In this document: positions 31,235 through 40,237 of the stretch, in pieces
How positions within the stretch are numbered: position 1 is the stretch's first letter
Layout of the letters: every line of letters starts with the position of its first letter
Origin: Nocardioides sp.
Lineage (GTDB): Bacteria; Actinomycetota; Actinomycetes; Propionibacteriales; Nocardioidaceae
Length of the DNA stretch: 64,000 bases
NCBI RefSeq assembly: GCF_030150155.1
Contig: NZ_JASLGR010000021.1
Span: forward strand, 1-64,000
Reading direction: 5' to 3'
Notes under the pieces: generated by a model
Database searches by the model: none
What the model saw: the letters and a program-made list of their open reading frames with translations, nothing else
What the model was told of the DNA's origin: nothing
Position numbers and translations under genes: made by a program

Positions 31235-32445
31235 GCCCGGAGCGACGAGCCTGTCACGGACTCGACGGGCCGCCGTGAGAGGGCGGTGCGCAGGTCGGCG
31301 TCGTCGCGGCGGCCGCTGCGGACCTCGCGGGAGTAGAGGTTCTGCAGGAGTCCCACAGCGAGCAGGCTGGCGAACATCGAGCTGCCGCCGTACGAGACGA
31401 AGGGCAGGGGGACGCCGGTGACGGGCATGATGCCCAGGCACATGCCGATGTTCTGGAAGGCCTGGAAGCCGAACCAGCAGGCGATCCCGGCGGCAGCGAC
31501 GCGGGTGAAGGGGTCGTCGGTGCGGCGGGCCAGGCGCAGGGCGCGCCACAGCACGACGCCGAGCAGGCCGATCAGGACCATCGCGCCGACCAGGCCGAGC
31601 TCCTCGCCGGCGACGGTGAAGATGAAGTCGGTGTGCTGCTCGGGGACGAAGCCGGCCTTGGTCTGGGTGCCGTCGAAGAGGCCCTGGCCGAAGAGGCCGC
31701 CGTTGCCGATCGCGATCCGGGCCTGGACGGTATTGTAGCCGGCCCCCTGCGGGTCCAGCGCCGGGTTCGTGAACGCCATGAACCGGTCGATCTGGTACTG
31801 CTTGAGGACGCCGCCCAGCACCGCGGCGGTCGCCCCGGCCACGCCGACGACGACCAGGCCGAGGAGCCAGCGACGCGGCGTGCCCGCCGCAGCGAGTACG
31901 CCGAGCACGGTCGCGGTCAGCACGAGCATGGTGCCCAGATCGGGCTGGGCGATGATCAGCAGGGCCGGCACCGCCGCGATCGCCAGCATCGCGATCACGT
32001 CGCGCGACGCGATCGTCCAGGTGCCCCGGGAGCGCTCGGCGAAGACCATCGCCATCCCGACGACGACGGCGAGCTTGGCGAACTCCGAGGGCTGCAGCGA
32101 CATCCCGCCGACGTCGAGCCAGGAGCGGGAGCCGTTGATCGTGGTGCCGGCGACCAGCACCAGGACCAGACCGACGATCGCGGCCAGGTAGACCAGCGTC
32201 ACCCCGATCCGCATCCAGCGCTGCCCGGCCACCCACACCGCCGCCATCATGACGGCGCCGATGATGACGTTGGTGAGCTGCTTGCGGAAGAAGAGGCCGG
32301 AGTCCCCGCCGGTGAGCAGGTCACGGTGGGAGGTGGCCGACCAGACCAGCAGCACCGAGAAGGTCACCAGGCCACCGACGGCGACCAGAAGGAACCAGTC
32401 GATCCGACGCCACCACTGCTGGGATCCGAACGTGGGGGTGTTCAC
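31231..32445 (-). CDS. rodA: RodA-type SEDS peptidoglycan polymerase
   Basis: Glycosyltransferase that polymerises lipid II during elongation. 404 aa with about ten membrane helices. SEDS signatures are present: GGMSLQPSEFAKLAVVV, QPDLGTMLVL (with the catalytic Asp of the large loop region), QARIAIGNGGLFGQGL, PEQHTDFIFTVAGEELG and PLPFVSYGGSSM. GTG 32443-32445 overlaps the stop of the PBP2 gene (GTGA), the standard pairing of polymerase and transpeptidase. Last gene of mreB-mreC-mreD-pbp2-rodA. A soluble tail (RREDAD-like, SRRPVES) of about 35 residues follows the last helix. Confidence 0.95.
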   Translation of the reverse strand: MNTPTFGSQQWWRRIDWFLLVAVGGLVTFSVLLVWSATSHRDLLTGGDSGLFFRKQLTNVIIGAVMMAAVWVAGQRWMRIGVTLVYLAAIVGLVLVLVAGTTINGSRSWLDVGGMSLQPSEFAKLAVVVGMAMVFAERSRGTWTIASRDVIAMLAIAAVPALLIIAQPDLGTMLVLTATVLGVLAAAGTPRRWLLGLVVVGVAGATAAVLGGVLKQYQIDRFMAFTNPALDPQGAGYNTVQARIAIGNGGLFGQGLFDGTQTKAGFVPEQHTDFIFTVAGEELGLVGAMVLIGLLGVVLWRALRLARRTDDPFTRVAAAGIACWFGFQAFQNIGMCLGIMPVTGVPLPFVSYGGSSMFASLLAVGLLQNLYSREVRSGRRDDADLRTALSRRPVESVTGSSLRA

Positions 32446-34541
32446 TTCGAGGCTCCCGCCGACGCGATGGAGGTGGGCGGCAGGATCGCGCCGTCCTTGG
32501 CGAACGTCGGCAGCGCCTTGGGCGGCGTGACGCCGGGGATGGCGGACTTCGAGCTCGCGATCGAGCCGTCGCTCTGCACGCCGTACAGGGCGTTCCAGAT
32601 GTTGCGGACGGGCTCACCGGCGGTGCCGGACCCGGTGCCGCCCTGGGTGACCATCATGATGACGACGTAGTTCTTGTCGTAGGTGGCCACCCACGAGGTG
32701 GACTGCTTGCCCTCGACCTCGGCGGAGCCGGTCTTGCCGCGCAGCTTGATCTGGTCGAGCGGGAAGCCGTTGAACTTCCAGGCCAGGGTGCCGACCTTGG
32801 GCGTGCCGAGCAGCGCCTCGTTGACGTAGTCGATCGCCTTCGAGGTGACCTTGACCTTGCGCACCACGGTCGGCTTCACCGTCGAGAGCACGTGCCCGTC
32901 CTCGGAGACGACGGCCTTGGCGATGGTCGGCTGGTAGAGCGTGCCGCCGTTGGAGATCGCGGCGTAGGCGCGGGCCAGCTGGAGCGGGGTGACCATCGTG
33001 TCGCCCTGACCGATGGTGAAGTTGGCCGAGTCGCCCTGCCGGAAGTAGTTGCCCTCAAGACAGAACTCGTGGGCGAACCTCTTCATGAAGTCGGTCTTGG
33101 CAGTGCCCTTCTTGTCCATATCGCAGTACGTCGACTTGGTGGCCTCGTAGTAGCTCTCACGCCACCTGCGGTCCCCCACCCGGCCGGCCGCCTCACCGGG
33201 CAGGTCGATGCCGGTCTTGGAGCCGAAGCCGAACGACCGCGCCGCCGCGGCGAGCGGGTCCTTGGCGTTCGCGTTGGCCGGGTCCGAGCCGTACTTGTTC
33301 CAGAAGTTCAGGCCGACCCGGTAGAAGAAGGTGTCGCAGGAGACCTCGAGCGCCCGGGCGAAGGTGATCGCACCGTAGGACTCGGACTCGTAGTTCTTGA
33401 ACCAGCGGTTGCCGATCTGCAGGCCGCTGCTGCAGTCCAGCCGGGTCCCGGTGCTCATCCCGCCGCTGATCGCGCCGGTGGTCATGATCGGCTTCCAGGT
33501 CGACCCCGGGGCGAAGAGCCCCTGCGTGGCCCGTGCGAGCAGCGGGTTGCCGGACGCCTCGGAGGTGAGGTCCTTGAGCTGCTTGGTGGTCACCCCGCCG
33601 ACCCAGACACTCGGGTCGTACGTCGGCTGGCTGGCCATCGCGACGATGCGGCCGGTCTTGGCCTCCATCACGACCGCGGCCCCGGAGTCGGCGACGTAGT
33701 TCTTGTGGGTGACCTTGTCGTAGGTCTTGCGCGCGGTGCTGATCGCGCCGGCGAGCTGCTTCTCGACGGTGGCCTGGACCTTGGCGTCGATGCTGGTGAC
33801 GAGGGTGTCGCCGGCCTGAGCGGCGGTGGTGGTGCCCGCACCGGTCGGGCGACCGAGCGAGTCCACCGGGACGGTGGTCTGGCCCGGCATCCCGCGCAGC
33901 CACTCGTCGTACTGCTTCTCCACGCCGGCCCGGCCCACCGCCGAGGTGGCGTTGAGCGAGGGGTCCGAGGCCTTCTTGGCGGCGTCGTACTCGGTCTCGG
34001 TGATCGGGCTGAGGTAGCCGAGCACGTGCGCGAGGTTGACCCCGTAGGGCTGCGGGTAGTCGCGCACGGACTGCTGGGTGGCGACCACGGCCGGGTAGTC
34101 CTCGGGCTGCTCCAGGATCGCCAGCGCGACCTTCTCCGGGACGTCCTCGGCGATCTCGACGGGCTCGTAGCGCGAGCCGTTCCAGTCGTCGAGCGCCTTC
34201 TGGATGTCGGCCACCGAGACCCCGACGGCCTTGGAGACCCGCTTGAGCAGGATCGGCTCGTCGGCGTCGTCGAGCTTGGCCAGGGTGTTCTTGTCGATCG
34301 AGACGACCCACACCTTGGTGTTGGTCACCAGCGGGCGGCCCATGTCGTCGACGATCAGGCCACGGTCGGGCTGCACCGTGACGTTGCGGACCGACTGCGA
34401 GGCGGCCTTGGCGGTGTACGTCGGCCCCTGGTCGACCTGGAGATACCACAGCCGCACCAGGAGGGTGGCGAAGAGGGAGAAGACCAGCGCCTGCAGCACG
34501 ATCAGCCGCAGGCGCGAGGTGGTGCCGGTGGAACGAGCCAC
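32442..34541 (-). CDS. mrdA: Penicillin-binding protein 2 (MrdA, elongation transpeptidase)
   Basis: Cross-links peptidoglycan with RodA. 699 aa: a short cytosolic N-terminus, one membrane helix (about residues 12-33), the dimerisation/pedestal domain, and a transpeptidase domain with SxxK in APGSTWKPI, SxD/N in ALEVSCDTFFYR and KTG in LRGKTGSAEV. All catalytic motifs are intact, so it should bind beta-lactams. An insertion rich in polar residues lies between the second and third motifs (YCDMDKKGTAKTDFMKRFAHEFC), with two cysteines. Start GTG 34539-34541, one base after the mreD stop. Confidence 0.95.
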   Translation of the reverse strand: MARSTGTTSRLRLIVLQALVFSLFATLLVRLWYLQVDQGPTYTAKAASQSVRNVTVQPDRGLIVDDMGRPLVTNTKVWVVSIDKNTLAKLDDADEPILLKRVSKAVGVSVADIQKALDDWNGSRYEPVEIAEDVPEKVALAILEQPEDYPAVVATQQSVRDYPQPYGVNLAHVLGYLSPITETEYDAAKKASDPSLNATSAVGRAGVEKQYDEWLRGMPGQTTVPVDSLGRPTGAGTTTAAQAGDTLVTSIDAKVQATVEKQLAGAISTARKTYDKVTHKNYVADSGAAVVMEAKTGRIVAMASQPTYDPSVWVGGVTTKQLKDLTSEASGNPLLARATQGLFAPGSTWKPIMTTGAISGGMSTGTRLDCSSGLQIGNRWFKNYESESYGAITFARALEVSCDTFFYRVGLNFWNKYGSDPANANAKDPLAAAARSFGFGSKTGIDLPGEAAGRVGDRRWRESYYEATKSTYCDMDKKGTAKTDFMKRFAHEFCLEGNYFRQGDSANFTIGQGDTMVTPLQLARAYAAISNGGTLYQPTIAKAVVSEDGHVLSTVKPTVVRKVKVTSKAIDYVNEALLGTPKVGTLAWKFNGFPLDQIKLRGKTGSAEVEGKQSTSWVATYDKNYVVIMMVTQGGTGSGTAGEPVRNIWNALYGVQSDGSIASSKSAIPGVTPPKALPTFAKDGAILPPTSIASAGASK

Positions 34542-34542
34542 C

Positions 34543-35103
34543 TCACTCCACCGCCGGGGCCGGGGTGAGCAGGGCGTCGAGCCGGCGGAAGGCGAGCATC
34601 ACGACCGGGACCACGAACGGGGTGGCGATCAGGTCCCAGACCAGACCGGCACCGACCGGGCCGAGCAGGTCGCCGACCGAGACGGCCGGGTCACGCAGCA
34701 CCAGACCGAGCAGGGCGAAGATGCTGGTCCCCGCGAAGCTGCAGGCCAGGGCGGTGGCCACCACGACGTTGACGCGGGGACGCTCCCGCTCCTCCTCGCG
34801 CAGGGACTCCCCCACGCGGCCGGCGATCAGGCCCACGATCAGCAGCGCGAGCGCCCAGCGCCCGGCGAGGTGGTCGGCGGGCGGGGCGACGTCGAGCAGC
34901 AGCCCGGTCGCGAAGCCGAGGATCAGGCCGAACTGGCTGCCGCGCACCAGGGCGGCGGCGACCACGACGAGCAGGGCGAGGTCGGGGACCGCACCGTGCC
35001 AGGAGAACGTGTCGAAGACGCTCACCTGGAGCACGAACGCGATGCTGACCAGCACCGCCGAGAGCACCCAGGGTGCGATCCTGCGCAGGTCGATGCCGGT
35101 CAC
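34543..35103 (-). CDS. mreD: Rod shape-determining protein MreD
   Basis: 186 aa integral membrane protein with five or six hydrophobic helices, the size and topology of MreD, which links MreC to the elongation machinery. Recognisable stretches are VPDLALLVVVAAALVRGSQFGLILGFATGLLLDV and WDLIATPFVVPVVML. GTG 35101-35103 is taken as start because it overlaps the mreC stop in GTGA, the same arrangement seen in other pairs of this window; upstream open frame is out of family. A charged cytosolic loop (REEERERPR) divides the two helix groups. Confidence 0.92.
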   Translation of the reverse strand: MTGIDLRRIAPWVLSAVLVSIAFVLQVSVFDTFSWHGAVPDLALLVVVAAALVRGSQFGLILGFATGLLLDVAPPADHLAGRWALALLIVGLIAGRVGESLREEERERPRVNVVVATALACSFAGTSIFALLGLVLRDPAVSVGDLLGPVGAGLVWDLIATPFVVPVVMLAFRRLDALLTPAPAVE

Positions 35104-36044
35104 TTGAGACTCCCGTCGACGCCGATCACGGCGCGGTCGCTCTTCGTGCCGCTGGGGACGGCGACGCCGACCAGGTCGAGCTTGGTGAAGTCGACGTACG
35201 GCGTGATCTTGGCGCGCTGGGTGGAGTCGCGCACCGTGGAGTAGACCGAGTCGACCGACCCGATCGGGACACCCGAGACGTAGGGAGCGCCCTTGCCGCT
35301 GCCCCACGTGACGACGGTGTCGCCCTTGGCCGGGCGGTCGGTCTGGTCGAGCAGCTCCAGGTCGAGCCTGCTGGTGCCGCCGAGGTCACCGCTGCCGCGG
35401 ACGAAGCCGACCTCCATCGAGGAGCCGGTGCGGCCACCGACCACGGAGTCGGCGTCGACGATCAGGAGCACCGTCGCGGTGGTGCTGGTGACGCGCAGGA
35501 CGCGTCCGACCAGGCCCTGGGCGGCGACGACGGTCATGTCGGCGGCGATGCCGGAGTCGGAACCGGCGTCGATGGTGACAGTGCGCTCGAAGCTCTGCGC
35601 GGCGCCGTAGGCGATCACGTGGGCCGGCACCATCGCGTAGCCGAGGTTCTGCGCCTGCGAGGTGAGGCCGTCGTACTCGGCGAGCCGGTTGCGATCGAAG
35701 GCGCCGGTGCGCAGCTGCTGGGTCAGTGCCTCGTTCTCGGCCTTCAGCTGCCGTACGTCGGCACGGAGCGACTTCTGCGTGCGGAACCATTCGGGCAGGT
35801 CGGTCACCGGACGTGCCACCGAGGCGGTGGCGTCCTCCATCGGACCGTAGATCTCGCCCGCGACCCGGCGGACCGGGTCCAGCGTCGGACTGGTCAGGTC
35901 GAGCACGATCAGGACCGCGCAGGCCAGCAGCAGCGCGATCAGGGTGGAACGCCGATGGCCGCGCGGGCGCGGCTCACCGGAGCGCGGGTGGGCGACGCCG
36001 CGGGGCGCGCTCGGCTCCTGGGTGGGGCGTTCCAGCAACGTCAT
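35100..36044 (-). CDS. mreC: Rod shape-determining protein MreC
   Basis: 314 aa. A basic cytosolic N-terminus (1-33), one membrane helix (TLIALLLACAVLIVLDL), a coiled coil (about 85-112, SLRADVRQLKAENEALTQQL) and the double beta-barrel periplasm-side domain of MreC (ERTVTIDAGSDSGIAADMTVV, GLVGRVLRV). It scaffolds PBP2 and RodA. ATG 36042-36044 overlaps the mreB stop by one base (TGATG). No unusual feature, in contrast to the strongly altered mreB before it. Confidence 0.95.
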   Translation of the reverse strand: MTLLERPTQEPSAPRGVAHPRSGEPRPRGHRRSTLIALLLACAVLIVLDLTSPTLDPVRRVAGEIYGPMEDATASVARPVTDLPEWFRTQKSLRADVRQLKAENEALTQQLRTGAFDRNRLAEYDGLTSQAQNLGYAMVPAHVIAYGAAQSFERTVTIDAGSDSGIAADMTVVAAQGLVGRVLRVTSTTATVLLIVDADSVVGGRTGSSMEVGFVRGSGDLGGTSRLDLELLDQTDRPAKGDTVVTWGSGKGAPYVSGVPIGSVDSVYSTVRDSTQRAKITPYVDFTKLDLVGVAVPSGTKSDRAVIGVDGSLK

Positions 36045-36985
36045 CAGGCGACCCTCCGGTCGGCGACCAGGACGCTGCGGAGCAGCTCGGCGTCGTCGAG
36101 GCAGTGCCCGGCGCCGCCGACGATCGCGTCGATCGGCGAGGGGGCGAGCAGGACGGGGAGCTTGAGCTCGTGGCTGAGCAGCACGTCGATGCCGGGCAGC
36201 AGCGCGCCGCCGCCGGTGAGCATCAGGCCGTGGTTGCGGATGTCGCCGGCCAGGCCGGGCGTGACGTCGAGGGTCTCGCCGATGGCCTCGATGATGTCGC
36301 CCAGCGGCTCGACCAGGGCGTGCCGGATGTCGGCGCCGGAGACGCTGATGGTGCGGCTGAGGCCGTTCAGGTCGGGGGCGGCGATCTCGAGGGACTCCCG
36401 GTCGGCCAGCGGCCAGGCGGTGCCGAGCTCGAGCTTGAGGTCCTCGGCGGTCTGCTCGCTGATCACGAGGCCGTGCTCGGAGCGCATCCAGGCCACGATC
36501 GCGCGGTCCAGGTCGGCGCCGTTGACCCGCGCCGAGGTGGAGGCGACCACGCCGCCCAGGCTCAGCACCGCGATCTCGCTCAGGCCGGAGCCGAGGGTGA
36601 CGACCATCGTGCCGGCCTGGCGGTGGACGGGGAGCCCGACGCCGATCGCGGCCATCAGGGGCGCGTCGACCAGGATCACGTGCCGGGCGCCGGCCTGGTA
36701 GGCGGCCTCCTTGATCGCACGCCGCTCCACCGCCGTGGTCAGCGACGGCACCGCGACCAGCATCCGCGGTCGGGCCAGGTAGCGCCGCTGGTGGACCCGC
36801 TGGATCAGGGAGGTCAGCAGCGCGACCGTCGAGTCGAAGTCGGCGATCACGCCGTCACGGATCGGGGCAGACCCCTCAGAGGACGTGGGCTCGTTCACGA
36901 GCACGCCCTTGCCTCGCACGTACACCTGAGTCGTGGACGTGCCCAGATCGACCGCCATGTCGCGGCCGAGGATGGGATTGGCCAT
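36044..36985 (-). CDS. mreB: Divergent, shortened MreB-like actin homologue
   Basis: 313 aa, about 30 shorter than typical MreB. Phosphate-1 (AVDLGTSTTQVYVRGKG) and the adenosine motif (LTGGGALLPGID) are kept. Three things are altered: the stretch after NEP is only about 10 residues before DGVIADF, where family members have some 30 (the GRTPGNI segment of subdomain IB is gone); the catalytic-Glu block EEPMAAAIG reads DAPLMAAIG (107-115); and phosphate-2, normally VVDIGGGTTE, reads VVTLGSGLSE (128-137), losing the aspartate and two glycines. ATP hydrolysis is therefore doubtful. It still heads mreBCD-pbp2-rodA. ATG 36983-36985, or the GTG just before it, is the start. Confidence 0.88.
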   Translation of the reverse strand: MANPILGRDMAVDLGTSTTQVYVRGKGVLVNEPTSSEGSAPIRDGVIADFDSTVALLTSLIQRVHQRRYLARPRMLVAVPSLTTAVERRAIKEAAYQAGARHVILVDAPLMAAIGVGLPVHRQAGTMVVTLGSGLSEIAVLSLGGVVASTSARVNGADLDRAIVAWMRSEHGLVISEQTAEDLKLELGTAWPLADRESLEIAAPDLNGLSRTISVSGADIRHALVEPLGDIIEAIGETLDVTPGLAGDIRNHGLMLTGGGALLPGIDVLLSHELKLPVLLAPSPIDAIVGGAGHCLDDAELLRSVLVADRRVA

Positions 36986-37025
36986 CACTGGAACATCACC
37001 GCAGCACCTTCACCTTGCGCCGTCC

Positions 37026-37055
37026 TGTATTCGGGGAAGGGACGCGACAGGACAA
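37026..37055 (-). promoter_or_regulatory. Candidate mreB promoter
   Basis: On the minus strand TTGTCC (37050-37055) and AATACA (37026-37031) are 18 bases apart, with a predicted start near 37019, about 34 bases before mreB. It is the only sigma70-like pair in the 150-base gap upstream of the mre operon. Confidence 0.4.
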
Positions 37056-37135
37056 CGCGTCTATCCGAGGCTAAGCGGGAGCCCCCGCTGACAAGCCCCA
37101 GACACGCCGTGACGGGTGTGACAGGTGTGACTCAG

Positions 37136-37921
37136 TTACGCCGGGGTGAGGTGGTACCAGCTCGACCGGCTGACACCGGTGGCGACCAGGCCGGCGGCGA
37201 AGGCGTCGAGGAACTGCTCACGGACCGCGAGCCGCCAGTCCTCGGCCTGCGCGGGCTGGGTGCGGCGCAGGGCGACCACGTCGTGGGGCACCCGGATCCA
37301 GCGGCCCTCACCCTCGGCGCGGACGAACGGCGCCCCGTCGGGGCCCGAGGCGATCGGCGTACCGCCCAAGGAGAGCTCCTCGACCGACGGCTCGGAGGTG
37401 AGGTCCCAGACCACGTCGAGGCGGTCCTCCTCCGGCGTAGACGGGTCGTCGGCGGCGGTGCCCAGGAAGGCGACCTCGTAGCTGGCCGCGGTGGCCCCCA
37501 GGACACTCAGGTTGAACCGGGCGTTGCGGGCCACCAGCGGGTCGAAGGTCCAGCGGATCTGGCTGATCCCGCGCGCCAGCGCCCACTCGCGCTGGCGCAG
37601 CTTGATCGCGCGACCGATGCCACGGTCGGCGGTGCCGGGGGCGACGGCCGCCAGCAGCGAGTACGCCGTCCCGGCGGGCGTCGCGGGAGCGAGCACCGCA
37701 GCACCCAGCAGCCGAGAGCCCGAGCGGGCGACGGTGACGGCTCCGCCGGCGTGCAGCAGGCTCCGCATCACCTCGCTGTGCAGCGGGGCGCCCTCGTCAC
37801 TCTGCCCCCACACGTCGGTGAAGAGCGTCGAGACGGCCCGGACGTCGGGCATCGCCGTGACCTCGATGACCTCGATGCCACCGGCTCCGCCGGCCACGCC
37901 CGCCCCGCCCGTCTCGGTCAT
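37136..37921 (-). CDS. GNAT-superfamily protein of the COG3375 type
   Basis: 261 aa. The acetyltransferase-like N-terminal half has LLAAVAPGTADRGIGRAIKLRQREWA as the CoA loop, and the block IRWTFDPLVARNARFNLSVLGATAASY is characteristic of the COG3375 group, which has an extra C-terminal domain (VVWDL, then VRVPHDV). These proteins have been tied loosely to amino acid or menaquinone-related contexts in other bacteria; nothing here decides the substrate. ATG 37919-37921 is 3 bases after the ndk stop, so the gene is cotranslated with ndk at the end of folC-DUF4233-ndk. Confidence 0.75.
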   Translation of the reverse strand: MTETGGAGVAGGAGGIEVIEVTAMPDVRAVSTLFTDVWGQSDEGAPLHSEVMRSLLHAGGAVTVARSGSRLLGAAVLAPATPAGTAYSLLAAVAPGTADRGIGRAIKLRQREWALARGISQIRWTFDPLVARNARFNLSVLGATAASYEVAFLGTAADDPSTPEEDRLDVVWDLTSEPSVEELSLGGTPIASGPDGAPFVRAEGEGRWIRVPHDVVALRRTQPAQAEDWRLAVREQFLDAFAAGLVATGVSRSSWYHLTPA

Positions 37922-37924
37922 GGC

Positions 37925-38335
37925 TCAGGCCAGACCGGGGAACCAGAGAGCGATCTCGCGCGCTGCGGACTCGGTGGAGTCCGAGGCGTGCACCAGGTTC
38001 TCGCGCCCCGACAGGGACAGGTCCCCGCGGACGGTGCCGGGGGCGGCCTTGCGGCCGTCGGTGGCGCCGTTCATCGCACGGACGACGGCGATCGCCTCGT
38101 CGCCCTCGAGCACCAGCGGGACCAGCGGACCCGAGGTGATGAAGGTGCGCAGCGGCGGATACCACTCCTGCTCGACGTGCTCGGCGTAGTGCCGGTCGGC
38201 GAGCTCACCGTCGATGGTGCGGGCATCGAGCGCGACGATCTCCAGACCCTTCGCCTCGTACCGCGACAGGATCTGGCCCACGAGCCCACGCTTGACCGCG
38301 TCGGGCTTGAGGATGACAAAGGTGCGCTCACTCAT
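37925..38335 (-). CDS. ndk: Nucleoside diphosphate kinase
   Basis: Balances nucleoside triphosphates by phosphate transfer through a phosphohistidine. 136 aa, standard length. RTFVILKPDAVKRGLVGQIL is at the N-terminus, RAMNGATDGRKAAPGTVRGD binds the nucleotide, and the active histidine is in RENLVHASDS near residue 116. ATG 38333-38335 lies inside the last codons of the DUF4233 gene (8-base overlap). The frame is open further upstream but without similarity. Confidence 0.97.
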   Translation of the reverse strand: MSERTFVILKPDAVKRGLVGQILSRYEAKGLEIVALDARTIDGELADRHYAEHVEQEWYPPLRTFITSGPLVPLVLEGDEAIAVVRAMNGATDGRKAAPGTVRGDLSLSGRENLVHASDSTESAAREIALWFPGLA

Positions 38336-38783
38336 GGGACTGACCATATCCAGGCACGGCGGACGTCTCGGCGACAGCCCTGTCGAAGGCGGCGAACGCG
38401 GCAGCACGGTCGGACTCGATCCGGCGGCCCAGGATGTCGGCCATCGCCCACAGCAGACCGAAGATGATGCCCAGCACGAACATCATCGAGACCACGAAGC
38501 CGAGCGCGATCGCGGCGACCTGGATCGCCCAGCCCAGGTAGTAGCCGCTGGGCCGGCGCAGCATCCCGGCGGCGAGCACGCACAGCACGCACAGCCCCAC
38601 GCCGATCAGCACGGCCCAGCCGGCCGCGACGTCGTTGACCGAGATCATCACCGGCGTGGTGAGCCCCAGCGTGATCGCCTCCAGCGAGAGCACCGCGGCG
38701 CACATCCCGCGGCGCGGGTTCTTGCTCCGCTCCGGGTCGACCGCCGAGTCCAGCGGGGACAGGTCGTTGCTCTGGTCGCTCAT
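38328..38783 (-). CDS. DUF4233 membrane protein
   Basis: 151 aa with four hydrophobic helices (about 25-48, 52-73, 80-98 and 100-118) and a short polar tail. It begins with a polar segment rich in Asp and Ser and the motif NPRRGMCAAVLSLEAITLGL, which is typical of DUF4233. The family is found between folC and ndk throughout actinobacteria; function unknown. Its ATG overlaps the folC stop (TAATG), and its end overlaps the ndk start, so the three genes are tightly coupled. Confidence 0.88.
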   Translation of the reverse strand: MSDQSNDLSPLDSAVDPERSKNPRRGMCAAVLSLEAITLGLTTPVMISVNDVAAGWAVLIGVGLCVLCVLAAGMLRRPSGYYLGWAIQVAAIALGFVVSMMFVLGIIFGLLWAMADILGRRIESDRAAAFAAFDRAVAETSAVPGYGQSHE

Positions 38784-40159
38784 TACTTGGGCCCTCCCAA
38801 CAGCACCCGGGCCTCGCCCACGGTGACGACGGAGCCGGTGACGAGCACGGCTCCCGAACTGAGCGAGTCGTTCGACTCGCTCTCGGCCAGCGCGGCGGCG
38901 ACGTCGATCGCCGTGGCCAGGTCGGGCACGACCGTGATCCGGTCCTCCCCGTAGATCTCTAGGGCGACCTCGGCCAGACGCTCGGCGCGCATCGAGCGCG
39001 GCTGCGAGTTCTGGGTGAGGACGACCCGCTCCAGGTGCGGCTCGAAGGCGGCCAGGACGCCCTCGACGTCCTTGTCCCCCATCACGCCGATGACACCGAT
39101 CAGCGGGGAGAAGGTGAAGGACTCCTCCAGGGCCGCGGCGGTCGCCTCGGCTCCGTGCGGGTTGTGCGCGGCGTCGAGGATGATCGTGGGCGAACGCCGG
39201 ACCAGCTCCAGGCGGCCCGGCGAGGTGACCTCGGCGAACGCGGCCCGGATCAGGTCGTCGCCCAGCGGTGCGCCGGTCTCGCCGCCACCGAGGAAGGCCT
39301 CGACGGCCGCCAGCGCGACCGCGGCGTTCTGCGCCTGGTGGGCGCCGTAGAGGGGCAGGAAGAGGTCGTCGTACTCACCACGCAGGCCCTTGAGGGAGGT
39401 CACCTGGCCACCGACGGCGGCGGTCGTGGTGAGCACCGCGAAGTCGCGGCCCTCGAGAAGCAGGGTGGCGCCGACCTCGTCGGCGCGCTCGGTGAGCACC
39501 TCCAGCACGTCGGGCGTCTGGGCCGCCACGACGACAGTGGCGCCGGCCTTGATGATCCCGGCCTTCTCCCGCGCGATCGCGGTGGTGGTGGAGCCCAGGT
39601 AGGCGGCGTGGTCCAGGGCGATCGGCGTGATCACCGCGACGGTGCCGTCGGCGACGTTGGTGGCGTCCCAGCCGCCGCCCATCCCGACCTCGACGACGGC
39701 GACGTCGACCGGCGCCTCGGCGAACTTGGCGTAGGCCATCCCCACCACCGTCTCGAAGAAGGAGAGCGGGTGCGGCTGGTCGGCGTCGACGACGTGGGTG
39801 TACGGCGCGACGTCGTTGAACGCCTCGACGAAGTCCTCGTCGCTCAACGGCTCGCCGTCGATGCTGATCCGCTCGCTCATCTTCTCCACGTGCGGGGAGG
39901 TGAAGCGGCCGGTGCGCAGGTCGAAGGCACGCAGCAGGGAGTCGATCATCCGGCTGGTCGAGGTCTTGCCGTTGGTGCCGGTCAGGTGGATCACCGGGTA
40001 GGCGGCCTGCGGGTCACCGAGGATCTCGGTGAAGGCGCGGATCCGGTCCAGGGAGGGCTCCAGCCGGGTCTCGGGCCAGCGCGAGAGCAGCGCCTCCTCG
40101 GCCTCGGCGAAGGTCTGAGCGGGGCGTGCTGCGACGTGCTCTTCGGGAAGTTCAGTCAT
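38783..40159 (-). CDS. folC: Folylpolyglutamate synthase / dihydrofolate synthase
   Basis: Adds glutamate to dihydropteroate and folates. 458 aa. The Mur-ligase-type P-loop is [17 protein letters not shown] (about residue 55), followed by [33 protein letters not shown] and [11 protein letters not shown] at the C-terminal domain boundary. ATG 40157-40159; TAGACT ten bases upstream may be the -10. It is divergent from valS across a 78-base gap, where other actinobacteria keep valS and folC in the same direction. First gene of the folC-DUF4233-ndk-GNAT operon. Confidence 0.96.
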   Translation of the reverse strand: MTELPEEHVAARPAQTFAEAEEALLSRWPETRLEPSLDRIRAFTEILGDPQAAYPVIHLTGTNGKTSTSRMIDSLLRAFDLRTGRFTSPHVEKMSERISIDGEPLSDEDFVEAFNDVAPYTHVVDADQPHPLSFFETVVGMAYAKFAEAPVDVAVVEVGMGGGWDATNVADGTVAVITPIALDHAAYLGSTTTAIAREKAGIIKAGATVVVAAQTPDVLEVLTERADEVGATLLLEGRDFAVLTTTAAVGGQVTSLKGLRGEYDDLFLPLYGAHQAQNAAVALAAVEAFLGGGETGAPLGDDLIRAAFAEVTSPGRLELVRRSPTIILDAAHNPHGAEATAAALEESFTFSPLIGVIGVMGDKDVEGVLAAFEPHLERVVLTQNSQPRSMRAERLAEVALEIYGEDRITVVPDLATAIDVAAALAESESNDSLSSGAVLVTGSVVTVGEARVLLGGPK

Positions 40160-40223
40160 GACGCGGTTCAGTCTAGGTGCGCGCGTGCGAGCAACCTGAT
40201 TCGTCGTAGCACTGTGAGGACCC

Positions 40224-40229
40224 TAGGAT
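40224..40229 (+). promoter_or_regulatory. Candidate -10 box of valS
   Basis: TAGGAT eight bases before the valS ATG, with TTCGTC 18 bases upstream as a weak -35. The transcript would begin one or two bases before the ATG. No Shine-Dalgarno. Confidence 0.4.
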
Positions 40230-40237
40230 TTCGCCTT

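Noticed and set aside
35726..38467. 913-codon plus-strand frame opposite mreC, mreB, GNAT and ndk
   Set aside because: It crosses several well-supported minus-strand genes and non-coding gaps; composition is a codon shadow.
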